Shown here: piece after piece, positions 27,848 through 36,915 of the stretch
Position numbering within the stretch: the first letter of the stretch is position 1
Layout of the letters: every line of letters begins with the position of its first letter
Assembly: GCF_000190535.1 (NCBI RefSeq)
Contig: NC_015160.1
Location: 2,666,001-2,730,000, forward strand
Reading direction: 5' to 3'
Length of the DNA stretch: 64,000 bases
Source: Odoribacter splanchnicus DSM 20712
Lineage (GTDB): Bacteria > Bacteroidota > Bacteroidia > Bacteroidales > Marinifilaceae
Made by a program: the position numbers and the translations under genes
Notes under the pieces: model-generated
Told to the model about the DNA's origin: nothing
The model's input: only the letters and a program-made list of their open reading frames with translations
Databases searched by the model: none

Positions 27848-30010
27848 TTATTTTATAATAGTCATCTCGTTGATCAGGTTCTTAGCTCCGGCATATTTAT
27901 CTACAATCCAGAGGAAATAACGAGTGTCGAGATTGATACACCGTTGCAGATTTTCTTCAAAATCGATGTCTCCGGACATGGCTTCGGAGTTACCGTCGAA
28001 GGCAGTACCGATCAGATGTCCTTCGGCGTTGATGACACCGGAACCGCTGTTACCTCCGGTGATGTCGTTATCTGTGATGAAGTTGACACTCAACTTATCG
28101 GTCCCGTAAGGAGCGAAATCCTGCTGAGCATACAGTTCTTTCAGCCGGTCGGGTACTTCGAACTCCCCACCTTTGGGCCCTTCTTTTTCGATCACACCGG
28201 TAAGGGTGGTGTAGTAATCATAGAAAACAGCATCCCGCGGTTTGTAGCTACCTACTTTACCATAGGTCAGGCGAATCGTAGAATTGGCATTGGGAGCCCA
28301 GGCTTTATCGGGCTGCATTTCCATCAATCCCCTCACGAAAAGACGGTCTCCTTTGGAAATTTTTTCCTGCATTTCACCACTGTAGGCGGTCAGTTTGATC
28401 CAAATCTCATAGAAAGATTTACCGGCAATATATACCGGGTCTTTGGCCAATTGTTTACAATCGGGTTTGTCGAGAAATGCGTTGAAAGCAGCTTCGTCCA
28501 TGAAGATGGATTTCTGCTGCAATCCGGCAGCGAACTTATCGTAATTGCCTTTGTATTTTTTGTTGACCAGATCGATAACTTCGGGGTAAAGATCGGGATC
28601 GACATTGTCGTTGTATATTTTAAACAATGCAGCGAATAATTTTGTATCGAGATCGGCATTATAGTCTTTGAAAAAAGCTTTAGCCATATCTTTCAAAGCT
28701 TCTTTAATCTCTGTTTTTTCTCCGGCGGGGATTTCTTTATCACAAAGATCTTCGATCATTCTTCCGCTACGGTAAGCGAACAAATGAGCTTCGGGTCCGG
28801 CCAGGGCTTCCTGCGCATAAGCCGTAGCTACGGAATATTCTTTAATATCTTCGTATCCCTGGCGAATCATCGGCAGCACTTCGCCGTAAGTGGCTTTGCG
28901 GGCCGGATCGGCATTTACCCAAGCGGTAAACTCTCTTTCGATGGCTTCTTTGTTGCCTTTGGTGTTCAGGTTTTTGAGCGCTTTATTCTGCTCGAAGGAA
29001 TATTTCCAGTAGTTGGCACAACTGGCATATTTAGAAGCATATTGAATCCGGGTTTTCGGACTCTTAGCCATTTCTTCGCGCATAACCTCCAATTTTACCG
29101 TACGTACTTTGTAACGGATATCGTTGGTTACATCCATCGTATTCTGTAATCCGAAACTGGTGGTATAGCGGTCGGTAGTTCCGGGGAATCCCATAATCAT
29201 GGCAAAATCACCGTCTTTCACGCCTTTTGCAGATACGGGCAGGTAATGTTTGGGTTTTAAGGGTACATTATCTTTGGAGTATTCGGCAGGGCTACCGTCA
29301 GGAGCGGTGTAAATACGGAACATAGAAAAGTCGGCAGTATGACGGGGCCACATCCAGTTATCGGTATCTCCACCGAATTTTCCCATGCTCTGAGGAGGGG
29401 CACCTACCAAACGTACGTCTTTGTAGATGGTGTAAAGGAACAGGAAGAATTGGTTTCCTTCGAACATCGGCTGAACCTGTCCGCTTAATTTCGTTCCAGC
29501 CACAGCTTCCTTCACAATCACTGCAGATATACTGTCGATGATAGCGCCGCGGTCCATTTCGCTCATATCGTCTTTTAAGAAAGGAGCGATACGGTCGGTT
29601 ACGTCTTCCATCCGTTCCAGAATAGAAGCGGTCACGCCGGGATTGGTGAGCTCATCTTCCATTTTGTAAGCCCAGAAACCATCGGCCAGATAGTCGTGCT
29701 CGACAGAAGAATGAGATTGGATAGCACTGAAACCACAGTGATGATTGGTCAGCATCAACCCATTGGGAGAAATAATCTCTCCCGAACAAAAATGACGGAA
29801 AGGACGGCCGGCATTGCCTAAACCGACGATAGCATCTTTGATACCGGGTTTATTGACATCGTAGATATCTTCTGCAGTCAGTTTAAATCCCATCTGTTGC
29901 ATTTTCTCAATGTTCAGTGGTTTTAATTTCGACAACAACCACATTCCTTCATCAGCCCTGACAATAGACACCGAAAGCAGAGCAAGAGCAATAATCAATA
30001 GTTTCTTCAT
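27848..30010 (-). CDS. S46 family dipeptidyl-peptidase (DPP7-like)
   Basis: 720 residues with a signal peptide (cleavage after IVRA), a periplasmic serine exopeptidase that removes N-terminal dipeptides. The catalytic His is in LTNHHCG and the Ser in GGNSGSG. The residue 18 after the Ser, which sets P1 preference in this family, is Gly (FDGNSEAMSGD). Gly is the DPP7 state (hydrophobic P1), whereas DPP11 has Arg. Asaccharolytic Bacteroidales use such enzymes to feed on peptides. It is followed 16 bp later by ilvE. Confidence 0.93.
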   Translation of the reverse strand: MKKLLIIALALLSVSIVRADEGMWLLSKLKPLNIEKMQQMGFKLTAEDIYDVNKPGIKDAIVGLGNAGRPFRHFCSGEIISPNGLMLTNHHCGFSAIQSHSSVEHDYLADGFWAYKMEDELTNPGVTASILERMEDVTDRIAPFLKDDMSEMDRGAIIDSISAVIVKEAVAGTKLSGQVQPMFEGNQFFLFLYTIYKDVRLVGAPPQSMGKFGGDTDNWMWPRHTADFSMFRIYTAPDGSPAEYSKDNVPLKPKHYLPVSAKGVKDGDFAMIMGFPGTTDRYTTSFGLQNTMDVTNDIRYKVRTVKLEVMREEMAKSPKTRIQYASKYASCANYWKYSFEQNKALKNLNTKGNKEAIEREFTAWVNADPARKATYGEVLPMIRQGYEDIKEYSVATAYAQEALAGPEAHLFAYRSGRMIEDLCDKEIPAGEKTEIKEALKDMAKAFFKDYNADLDTKLFAALFKIYNDNVDPDLYPEVIDLVNKKYKGNYDKFAAGLQQKSIFMDEAAFNAFLDKPDCKQLAKDPVYIAGKSFYEIWIKLTAYSGEMQEKISKGDRLFVRGLMEMQPDKAWAPNANSTIRLTYGKVGSYKPRDAVFYDYYTTLTGVIEKEGPKGGEFEVPDRLKELYAQQDFAPYGTDKLSVNFITDNDITGGNSGSGVINAEGHLIGTAFDGNSEAMSGDIDFEENLQRCINLDTRYFLWIVDKYAGAKNLINEMTIIK

Positions 30011-30128
30011 GTGTTTTATTCTATAGTATTTGTTTTAAATTATAACTACCACACTATCCCAACTTAAATTTCTTAACGAAAAATAACCTTTTTCCTAAGT
30101 TATTATAACTTTCAAGCTAAGATAAGTG

Positions 30129-30136
30129 CAAATATA
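30129..30136 (-). promoter_or_regulatory. -7 box for the S46 peptidase operon
   Basis: TATATTTG on the minus strand, about 119 bp before the start at 30010. The intervening leader is AT-rich. Confidence 0.4.
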
Positions 30137-30268
30137 TAATTAAATCCGTTCTTTATCTGATTTTCACTTTATTTTAACAGGAGAGAGGAAAAGAAAAAAC
30201 CGGGACAGAAAAAAGAACAGGAAGAAAAGATTTGGAAGGCTGAAGGAGAAGAATATAGCAAAATACGA

Positions 30269-30276
30269 TACCTTTG
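30269..30276 (+). promoter_or_regulatory. -7 box for rlmN
   Basis: TACCTTTG matches TAnnTTTG, 38 bp before the chosen ATG at 30315. The expected transcript start (near 30283) makes the TTG at 30291 a poor start. Confidence 0.6.
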
Positions 30277-30314
30277 TGAGGTGAGAGATTTTGATTTTAT
30301 ATAATAACGAGATT

Positions 30315-31370
30315 ATGGCCGATACAAGTAACAAAAAAAATATCAGAGAAGAATCTTTACGGGATTTAAGCGACTTTTTAACCGCACAAGGCGAGAAGGC
30401 TTTCCGTGCAAAACAGATCTGGCAATGGATCTGGCAAAGAGGGGTGACGGATTTCGCAGAGATGAGCAACTTATCGAAGGCTACCCGGGAATTATTAAGC
30501 CGGCATTATTTCTTCGATTCCCTCTTTCCGCAGCAGGTGCAGACAGCCAGCGACGGCACCGAAAAAACAGCCTGGCGGCTGACCGACGGCGAAATCGTCG
30601 AGAGCGTACTGATTCCCGGAAATCAAAAATTCACGGTCTGTGTATCTTCACAAGTGGGTTGTCAGCTGGGGTGCAAATTCTGTGCAACCGGTACCCTGGG
30701 TTTTAAACGTAATTTAACGGCCGGCGAAATTTTCGAACAGGTGGTCCGTGCACAGCAGGCAGCGGAAGCCCAGGGGCAACCATTGAGCAATATCGTTTTC
30801 ATGGGAATGGGCGAACCTTTACTGAATTACGAGCAGGTCCTCAGAGCGATAGAACGGATTACGGCCCAGGACGGATTAGCCATGTCACCCTACCGGATTA
30901 CGGTATCTACAGCCGGTATCCCGGAAAAAATCAGGCAATTGGCAGACGATGGAGTGCGTTTTAATCTGGCGCTTTCGCTACATGCAGCGAAAGAAACCAC
31001 CCGCACTTTCCTTATGCCGGTGAATAAAGCCTATCCTTTGAGTGAGATTGCAGGAAGCCTGAAATATTTCGTCGAAAAAACAGGAACCCGTCCGACTTTC
31101 GAGTATTTGCTTCTGAAAGATATCAACGACAGCCTCGAAGATGCAAAAGCTTTGGCCCTCTATTGCCGCCAATTCCCGATCAAGATCAATATCATCGAAT
31201 ACAACAATGTGGAAGGTTCTGGTTTTCACCACAGTCCGGACAAAAACCGGGATGCCTTCATCCGGTTTCTGGAAGGATGTAACATGGTGGTCAACGTACG
31301 CCGCAGCAAAGGGAAAGACATCGACGCCGCCTGCGGACAGTTGGCGGGGAAACAAGAAAGCAATTTGTAA
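30315..31370 (+). CDS. rlmN: 23S rRNA A2503 / tRNA A37 C2-methyltransferase RlmN
   Basis: 351 residues from the ATG opening MADTSNKK. A radical-SAM enzyme with the CxxxCxxC cluster motif (GCQLGCKFCATG), the SAM-binding segment (VFMGMGEPLLN), and the C-terminal catalytic Cys (AACGQLAG). It methylates C2 of A2503 in 23S rRNA and A37 in some tRNAs. The N-terminal accessory domain (QIWQWIWQRGVTDFAEMSNLSK) is complete. It is monocistronic; an interspersed repeat follows. Confidence 0.95.
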   Translation: MADTSNKKNIREESLRDLSDFLTAQGEKAFRAKQIWQWIWQRGVTDFAEMSNLSKATRELLSRHYFFDSLFPQQVQTASDGTEKTAWRLTDGEIVESVLIPGNQKFTVCVSSQVGCQLGCKFCATGTLGFKRNLTAGEIFEQVVRAQQAAEAQGQPLSNIVFMGMGEPLLNYEQVLRAIERITAQDGLAMSPYRITVSTAGIPEKIRQLADDGVRFNLALSLHAAKETTRTFLMPVNKAYPLSEIAGSLKYFVEKTGTRPTFEYLLLKDINDSLEDAKALALYCRQFPIKINIIEYNNVEGSGFHHSPDKNRDAFIRFLEGCNMVVNVRRSKGKDIDAACGQLAGKQESNL

Positions 31371-31532
31371 AATCCATAAAGTCTTCCGGACCCTGCGAAT
31401 CCTTTTTTAAGGCCACCGGTCAGGAGCGGAACATGGTATCATAAACCGAATTAAAGCGTACCGTTTACATAGTTACAACGCTTTCAAAAACTATGTCTAA
31501 ACCGTCGTAACCAAAAAACGGTAGAATTATTC
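31371..31532. other. Non-coding spacer after rlmN
   Basis: No gene is recognised. It contains short inverted words such as ACCGTCG/CGGT but no clear T-tailed terminator. It leads into the interspersed repeat R2. Confidence 0.4.
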
Positions 31533-32053
31533 GGTACTTATTCGTCTCCGGTGATCGGAATTGGTGACCCGGTCGCTTCTGTCGGTCGTCTAACTTTTTC
31601 TATCACTGACCGGCGGAACTCCTCACTACGCTCGTCAGACACCACCGGTCGGGCGTTCAGAAAAAGCAAGACGACACTCGCCAGAGCTCCAATGGTCGCC
31701 AATCCCGATCACCTCCGACTTACGTTATCACTGAATTGCAGATTAGTCTTGATTTAAGAAAGATTATTCTCCCTGGAAATAAGCCGGACGGTCCGTCTTC
31801 CTGCTGCTGCAAATTTCTGGTTGTATTTTCTTTGCCGGTTAGCTCTGCCGTGAGATGGAGGGTTTTATACCGGAAGACCATTGGAGCGGGAACGAGGATC
31901 CGGTTAGGGTTTCCGAACGCCCGACCGGTGGTGTCTGACGAGCTTGCGAGGAGTTCCGCCGGTCAGTGAAGGAAAGCCTTAACGGACCGGTCCAGGCGAA
32001 CCGGTCTTCCGGTATAAAAACCGAAATCGGAATAGAAAGAAAAAATTATACTT
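31533..32053. repeat. Interspersed repeat, long copy (R2) with internal inverted arms
   Basis: About 520 bp, non-coding. It contains a strong inverted repeat: 31603-31658 against 31915-31969, about 55 bp each with few mismatches, including GACCGGTGG/CCGCCGGTC words that can also fold within each arm. Similarity of the arms extends outward through a GACCATTGGAGC word. Parts recur at 20306-20448 and 60003-60571. No transposase is inside, so it is a non-autonomous or structural repeat. Confidence 0.75.
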
Positions 32054-32079
32054 ACGTTCTTATGATGAATTTATACCTT

Positions 32080-33414
32080 TTATAAAATGCCTTGGTCCAT
32101 TATCGCGCGGGCTACTTTGATAAAACCGGCCACGTTAGCTCCTTTGACATAGTTGACGTAACCATCGGGCTGGGTACCGTATTTCACACACTGCGCATGG
32201 ATAGACTGCATGATCTCCTTTAGTTTCTGATCGACTTCTTCGCGTGTCCAGCTGATTTTCTGTGCATTCTGACACATCTCGAGACCCGAAGTGGCCACTC
32301 CGCCGGCGTTGGCGGCTTTACCGGGAACATACAACAATTTATTTTCGAGAAAGACCTGAATCGCTTCGGGTGTAGAGGGCATGTTCGCCCCTTCGGACAC
32401 CGCCACACAACCGTTGGCAACTAAAGTACGGGCTTCGTCACCGTTCAGTTCATTCTGAGTGGCACTGGGCATAGCGATATCACATTTCTCCCCCCACGGC
32501 CGACCTCCGGCCACGTATTTACAACCGTACTTATCGGCATATTCCTTCACCCTTCCCCGGTAGAACAATTTTAACTCCATCATATATTCCAACTTTCCAG
32601 CACCGATCCCTTCGGGATCGTAAATATAACCGCTGCTATCCGACAGAGTCACCACCTTTGCGCCGAGCTCGTTCAGTTTCTGTACCGTGTAAAGGGCCAC
32701 ATTTCCCGCCCCCGAGACGGCTACGGTCTTGCCCTTCAGCTCTATATTCCGGGTCTTCAGCATCTCCAACAGGAAATATACATTCCCATAACCGGTAGCT
32801 TCGGGACGGATCAGAGAACCACCGGATTCCAGGCCTTTGCCCGTAAAAGTTCCGCTATTTTCCCTCGCCAGTTTTTTATACATTCCGTACATATAATTAA
32901 CCTCCCGGCCACCGACACCGATATCCCCTGCCGGAATATCCGTACCGGGTCCGATATTGCGCCATAACTCCAAAATATAGGCCTGACAAAAACGCATAAT
33001 CTCGGCATTCGATTTTCCTTTCGGATTAAAATCCGAACCACCTTTAGCCCCTCCCATCGGTAAAGTAGTCAGTGAATTTTTAAAGGTCTGCTCGAAAGCC
33101 AGGAATTTTAAAATAGATAAATTCACGGAGGAATGGAAACGGATTCCTCCTTTGTAAGGACCTATAGCATTGTTGTGCTGGATGCGGTAGCCCATGTTGG
33201 TATGCACATTTCCCTGATCATCTGTCCAGGTCACCCGAAACGAGAAAATCCGATCGGGAATACAGAGCCGCTCGATCAAATTGCTTTTTTCAAACTCGAT
33301 ATTCCGATTATAGGTATCTTCGATGGTATTCAATACCTCTTCTACTGCCTGGTGGTATTCCGGTTCGTTGGGAAACCGCCTTTTCAATTCTGTCAAAACG
33401 TCTTTTGCTTTCAT
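32080..33414 (-). CDS. gdhA: NADP-type glutamate dehydrogenase
   Basis: 444 residues, the hexameric small-subunit class. It interconverts 2-oxoglutarate plus ammonia and glutamate. Seen: substrate-site Lys in LPMGGAKGGSDFNPKG, the dinucleotide-binding Gly motif (VSGAGNVALYT), and PSATQNELNG in the coenzyme domain. The length is standard. It is monocistronic, preceded by a leader hairpin and a -7 box. The composite transposon begins 234 bp upstream of its start, beyond the promoter. Confidence 0.95.
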   Translation of the reverse strand: MKAKDVLTELKRRFPNEPEYHQAVEEVLNTIEDTYNRNIEFEKSNLIERLCIPDRIFSFRVTWTDDQGNVHTNMGYRIQHNNAIGPYKGGIRFHSSVNLSILKFLAFEQTFKNSLTTLPMGGAKGGSDFNPKGKSNAEIMRFCQAYILELWRNIGPGTDIPAGDIGVGGREVNYMYGMYKKLARENSGTFTGKGLESGGSLIRPEATGYGNVYFLLEMLKTRNIELKGKTVAVSGAGNVALYTVQKLNELGAKVVTLSDSSGYIYDPEGIGAGKLEYMMELKLFYRGRVKEYADKYGCKYVAGGRPWGEKCDIAMPSATQNELNGDEARTLVANGCVAVSEGANMPSTPEAIQVFLENKLLYVPGKAANAGGVATSGLEMCQNAQKISWTREEVDQKLKEIMQSIHAQCVKYGTQPDGYVNYVKGANVAGFIKVARAIMDQGIL

Positions 33415-33435
33415 AAGATATAGGTTAAATCAGAA

Positions 33436-33453
33436 GCCCGCCCGAAGGCGGGT
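33436..33453 (-). promoter_or_regulatory. Tetraloop hairpin in the gdhA leader
   Basis: On the minus strand a 7-bp stem ACCCGCC/GGCGGGC closes a TTCG loop, one of the most stable RNA hairpins. It lies 22-39 nt before the gdhA ATG and downstream of the -7 box. It may stabilise the leader or tune initiation. No T-run follows, so it is not a classical terminator. Confidence 0.5.
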
Positions 33454-33507
33454 TTCATGGGTCAGTTGTATATAAATTGTCAGTAGTGTGTGTTTCGTTT
33501 GTACGAA

Positions 33508-33515
33508 CAAAGGTA
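33508..33515 (-). promoter_or_regulatory. -7 box for gdhA
   Basis: TACCTTTG on the minus strand, 94 bp before the ATG at 33414. A TTTG occurs upstream but too close for the usual -33 spacing. Confidence 0.55.
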
Positions 33516-33639
33516 GCGCATAATATCAAAAATAATTCATTTTGTTAAATTTCAAACACGAAAGGAAGATTTGTGTAATTTCGGGAAAGTGAAAACGTTA
33601 ACGCCCTCATTCTTTCACAGAAAAACAGCTTCATCATCA

Positions 33640-33648
33640 AAGCCGCTC
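33640..33648. repeat. Left 9-bp target duplication of the composite transposon
   Basis: AAGCCGCTC immediately before the outer end of IS-2 copy A. The identical 9 bases follow the outer end of copy B at 43198-43206. Confidence 0.85.
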
Positions 33649-33694
33649 CAGGGCGACCGCACCAAAATTCCTCTAAAAAGTTTATCATTGCAAA

Positions 33695-34795
33695 ATGAAT
33701 ACCTCTAATTATTTTTCAGAAGTGACAGATCCTCGTGTAACAGGTCGCTGTCTACCTTTGTTGTCAGATATATTAATGATAGGTTTGTGTACTTATCTGA
33801 CAGGCGGAACAGATTATGAAGATATGCGTCTGTTTGCTTTAGAGCGTGGAGAAATGTTGAATGATTTGCTTTCTCTACCAAACGGTGTACCATCGGAAGA
33901 TACGTTTGAGCGTGTATTCCAGCGTATTGAACCATCAGAATTGGAACATTGTCTTCGCAGTTATGGTAAATCACTCCTGTCTGATTTATCAGAAAAGCAG
34001 ATTGTTATAGATGGAAAGAAACAAGGTGGGACATCTCCGACTTCCACAGGAAATAAAGGTCTGTATATCCTGAATGCTTGGGTAAGCGAGAATAGGTTCT
34101 GTATCTCTCAAGGAAAGGTAGAAGACCAGTCTAATGAGATAACAGCCATCCCTGCTGTCTTGTCGGAGATTGACATTGAAGAGGCGATTGTCTCCATAGA
34201 TGCCATGGGGACACAGCGAGAGATCGTTGACTTAATACTTGATAAGAAAGGCCATTATTTGTTGTCGGTAAAGGGCAATCAGAAATCTCTGTATGAAGAT
34301 ATTGAATGTGCATTTAAAGTAAACGGCGGCCTTGATAAAGATACGAGCGTAGATAAAGATCATGGAAGGATAGAGGTCAGGAAGTGCTGCATTCTTCCTG
34401 CAAGGGAATATCTGCTTGCGGAAACTATTCGATCCTGGAGGGGACCGGGCACGATTATAAAAATAGAGTCAAGTCGGGAAATAAACGGGAAGACAACCAA
34501 TGAAACCAGATATTATATCAGTGATGAGATCGGATTAAGCGCGTCTTACTTTCAAAAGCTGATAAGGGGACACCGGAGCATTGAAAACCAACTTCATTGG
34601 CACCTGGATGTTACTTTTAAAGAGGATAATTGCAGGGCAAGGAAAGGATACTCCTCGCAAAACTTGTCAGTGCTTAGAAAAGTAGCTTTACATATCGTAT
34701 CAGAACAAAAAGACAAACTGAGTCTAAAAAGAAGACTTTACAAAGCAGCCTTGGATATTAACTATTTAAGAAAAATTATTGGGATACTAATCTGA
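33695..34795 (+). CDS. ISAs1-family transposase, copy A
   Basis: 366 residues. The N-terminal DDE_Tnp_1-associated part has NYFSEVTDPRVTGR and LSDILMIGLC. Catalytic residues fit Asp in QIVIDGKKQGG, Asp in IVSIDAMGTQ and Glu in RSIENQLHWHLDVTFKED. It differs from copy B by three substitutions seen (Ser/Ile, Gln/Lys, Asn/Tyr) and a one-base A-run difference that changes the last residues. Complete and probably active. Confidence 0.93.
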   Translation: MNTSNYFSEVTDPRVTGRCLPLLSDILMIGLCTYLTGGTDYEDMRLFALERGEMLNDLLSLPNGVPSEDTFERVFQRIEPSELEHCLRSYGKSLLSDLSEKQIVIDGKKQGGTSPTSTGNKGLYILNAWVSENRFCISQGKVEDQSNEITAIPAVLSEIDIEEAIVSIDAMGTQREIVDLILDKKGHYLLSVKGNQKSLYEDIECAFKVNGGLDKDTSVDKDHGRIEVRKCCILPAREYLLAETIRSWRGPGTIIKIESSREINGKTTNETRYYISDEIGLSASYFQKLIRGHRSIENQLHWHLDVTFKEDNCRARKGYSSQNLSVLRKVALHIVSEQKDKLSLKRRLYKAALDINYLRKIIGILI

Positions 34796-34811
34796 TTTTC
34801 TAAATCATAAA

Positions 34812-34841
34812 AAGAGGCCTCTTTATGGAAAGAGACCTCTT
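34812..34841 (+). terminator. Transposase terminator in IS-2 copy A
   Basis: A 13-bp stem (AAGAGGCCTCTTT pairing with 34829-34841, one mismatch) around ATGG, 17 nt after the stop. The same hairpin occurs in copy B at about 42010-42039. Confidence 0.6.
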
Positions 34842-35049
34842 ATAAGATCTCACGAATCATAGTCAAGAGACTTTGGTTTGCAAAATCTTCACGTAAAAAA
34901 TCCAGTCGTTAAGGTTCTATTTTCATATGTTAAGACTTTTCTATCTGCAAGATTACCTTTATTCCCCAATTACACAACTTTTTTTGAAATATTTTAATGA
35001 TTTATGCCACAAAACATATTTTAACAGAAATTTTGGTGCGGTTGCCCTG

Positions 35050-35336
35050 GCACGGAACAGGAAGACGGAAATCCTTTGGATTTTCTTTGGAATACATACG
35101 GCTAATGCCGTACTGATGATAGATAAGGTCAGGAACAGAGCGGTGAAATCAGCATGATATGATTTTAACGAAAAAATCAGAAGAGGTCGTCAGACTTCTT
35201 CCGGAACGTCATGTCCTGCCTATAAGAGTATATGGGAAAACACAGAAAAATGACAATAAAAATGGCATATGAAGTGATTATACTGGGGCATCTTCATATG
35301 CCATTGTATTTTTTAGGGACATTTACTGAATATCCC
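35050..35336 (+). mobile_element. IS-1 right-end remnant
   Basis: Matches the last 288 bp of intact IS-1, encoding the transposase C-terminus (KTEILWIFFGIHTANAVLMIDK, stop at 35157) and ending in the right terminus GGGACATTTACTGAATATCCC. The 5' side is cut exactly at the inner end of IS-2 copy A. Confidence 0.9.
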
Positions 35337-35338
35337 TT

Positions 35339-35419
35339 ATTACAACAACCGCTACTGATTGACTATCGGCTCAAATTAATTACCCTTCCAACATGGCTCA
35401 GTTTCTTGCCGGTTACATG
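35339..35419 (+). repeat. 81-bp direct repeat, copy 1
   Basis: Starts 3 bp after the IS-1 right end. It matches 36916-36996 at 78 of 81 positions. The two copies bracket the satD/DUF3307 pair. Confidence 0.85.
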
Positions 35420-35432
35420 GTAGTTACATAAT

Positions 35433-36086
35433 CTATATCAGGTGTGATACTGCTATGCCTGTAAGGATAGCAATAGTGAAACTTGCAAGAGTTCCTATAA
35501 GGACATACTCCGTCGTACGAATCTCCTTGGCCTTGTTTAACTCTCCAAAACGGAATACTGACTTTGCCGCAAGCAGGAATCCGACGCCTTCTATACTACC
35601 AATGAGTACAAAAGTCAGTATCAACACTCTCTCGATGTAGCCAATCCATTGTCCGGCATTTGGCAGACTTTGTGTGTTTGACGATGTCGGAGTCCATTTA
35701 TCCAGAAACAAACTCAATAGGATGGATGAAGGCTTAAGCATAAGAATGTATGCCATACCGATAATCCAAACATTTGTCGAACAGACACTTCCCATGAATG
35801 ACAGCTCATTCTCTTTGCCATAAAGGAGAAACCACAGCACTGCAATTACCATAATATGACAGAACTGGTCTACAAGGAATGTGCAGAGAGAGTTCACTTT
35901 CATCTTGCATTTTACGAAATCTATCATGAAATGGGTAACAAAGATAACCGCAGGGATTATCCAACAAGTCCACTCTGCGACAAACAGATATGCTACACCT
36001 GCATGAATGGTACTGTGAAGCAACTGGAAAGCAATGCCTTTTATGCCTGGCTTTAGCTTGCCACCATTGATGAGGAGTGTTTCCAT
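35433..36086 (-). CDS. DUF3307 integral membrane protein
   Basis: 217 residues with several membrane segments (LLHSTIHAGVAYLFVAEW, WIIPAVIFVTHFMIDFVK, FCHIMVIAVLWFLLY, about four more in the C-terminal half). The HSTIHA and HFMIDFVK words fit the DUF3307 pattern. The usual N-terminal HxxxDFxxQ stretch is not present before GIKGIAFQLLH, so the protein may be N-terminally shortened; the start is fixed by TGA-T-ATG coupling to satD. The function is unknown. It is the second gene of a minus-strand pair. Confidence 0.75.
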   Translation of the reverse strand: METLLINGGKLKPGIKGIAFQLLHSTIHAGVAYLFVAEWTCWIIPAVIFVTHFMIDFVKCKMKVNSLCTFLVDQFCHIMVIAVLWFLLYGKENELSFMGSVCSTNVWIIGMAYILMLKPSSILLSLFLDKWTPTSSNTQSLPNAGQWIGYIERVLILTFVLIGSIEGVGFLLAAKSVFRFGELNKAKEIRTTEYVLIGTLASFTIAILTGIAVSHLI

Positions 36087-36087
36087 A

Positions 36088-36732
36088 TCACAGTTGGTTA
36101 TATTTTACGATGAGTGTTTTGTAATATTCTAGGTAGTCCAAGATGAGTTGCACTTTTGCAGATGTCCAATGAGAATTGAAGTTCTGTTTTGAGAGTCCTA
36201 ACTCTACTGCCATATCTTTCTGCGTCTTGGGAGACATCAGGGAATGATACACCACATTGGCCTGTTTTGCTGTCCATGAAGAAACAACTTCATCGGCAAA
36301 ACGAGTGACAAGTTCTATCGACTTGTTGAAATCGCACCATGGTGTTGAAATCGTCAGCCTTTTCTTTCCCATGGTGTCCAAAGTCCTACCTGACAGTCTG
36401 AATGCTTCTCCATCGCTTGTGACAATATTATCACTTTCAAAGGAAACGTCACCTATTCCGACCGAAACCCTGGCATCCCACATCTCCTTCTTTTCTGGAG
36501 TCGAAGCCCGAAGCTTTGCTCGAAATGCCACTGCTACTGTAAGCGCATATTCAGGATTGCCGACAACAACCTGAAAGCTGTCGCCTCTATACATCTCTAT
36601 ATTTATAGGAGTCAGAGGCGAGAAGTCGGCAGCACACTTATACAAAGCACCAACGACTGCCTGACGCCATTCGGCTGCTATATTGGTAGAGTTAACTAAA
36701 TCTCCTGTTATTACACCTTTTATCATAGACAT
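36088..36732 (-). CDS. SatD family protein
   Basis: 214 residues from the Met opening MSMIKGVITGDLVNS; an upstream in-frame Met is excluded because it precedes the -7 box. SatD features: ITGDLVNS at the start, EMYRGDSFQVVV, and GVGIG-like RVSVGIGDVS. The C-terminal part (SPKTQKDMAVELGLSKQNFNSH) looks like a helix-turn-helix. SatD was named from a streptococcal secretion/acid-tolerance operon; its biochemical role is unknown. The stop is one base before the DUF3307 start. Confidence 0.8.
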   Translation of the reverse strand: MSMIKGVITGDLVNSTNIAAEWRQAVVGALYKCAADFSPLTPINIEMYRGDSFQVVVGNPEYALTVAVAFRAKLRASTPEKKEMWDARVSVGIGDVSFESDNIVTSDGEAFRLSGRTLDTMGKKRLTISTPWCDFNKSIELVTRFADEVVSSWTAKQANVVYHSLMSPKTQKDMAVELGLSKQNFNSHWTSAKVQLILDYLEYYKTLIVKYNQL

Positions 36733-36749
36733 TGATTGTTTTGACGATA

Positions 36750-36757
36750 CAAAGATA
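36750..36757 (-). promoter_or_regulatory. Promoter for the satD/DUF3307 pair
   Basis: TATCTTTG on the minus strand, 18 bp before the satD ATG. A TTGA word lies 20 bp further upstream, close to the Bacteroidota -33 (TTTG) position. Confidence 0.6.
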
Positions 36758-36782
36758 ATACTTTTCCCCAAAAGCAGTCAAG

Positions 36783-36854
36783 CGATTTTATTTGATTTCC
36801 TTAAATCAAGTATATTTATTTGACTCCATAGAATCTATCGATTTTATTTGATTT
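36783..36854. promoter_or_regulatory. Repeated 16-mer upstream of satD
   Basis: CGATTTTATTTGATTT occurs at 36783-36798 and again at 36839-36854. Between them lie an inverted TTGATTT/AAATCAA pair and another TTTATTTGA word. The cluster sits directly upstream of the satD promoter and is a candidate operator; SatD's own helix-turn-helix-like end could be the reader. Confidence 0.45.
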
Positions 36855-36915
36855 GAGCAGATAATTGCATACAAATATAATTTCAGAGCGTTTCTTTTGC
36901 AAGTAGTCATATCCC

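Larger units (their letters stand above)
33649..35049 (+). mobile_element. IS-2 copy A (ISAs1 family)
   Basis: 1401 bp with 21-bp terminal inverted repeats: outer CAGGGCGACCGCACCAAAATT, inner the same with A for G at position 7. It carries one transposase gene and a terminator. The inner end joins directly to IS-1 sequence. Confidence 0.9.

Noticed and set aside
31533..32053. A protein-coding gene within the R2 repeat
   Set aside because: Frames there are short and their translations are low-complexity Arg/Ser/Pro; the sequence is better explained by inverted repeats shared with other copies.
35232..35423. A small gene across the IS-1 right end and the 81-bp repeat
   Set aside because: It spans the IS terminus and depends on an accidental fusion of IS and repeat sequence.
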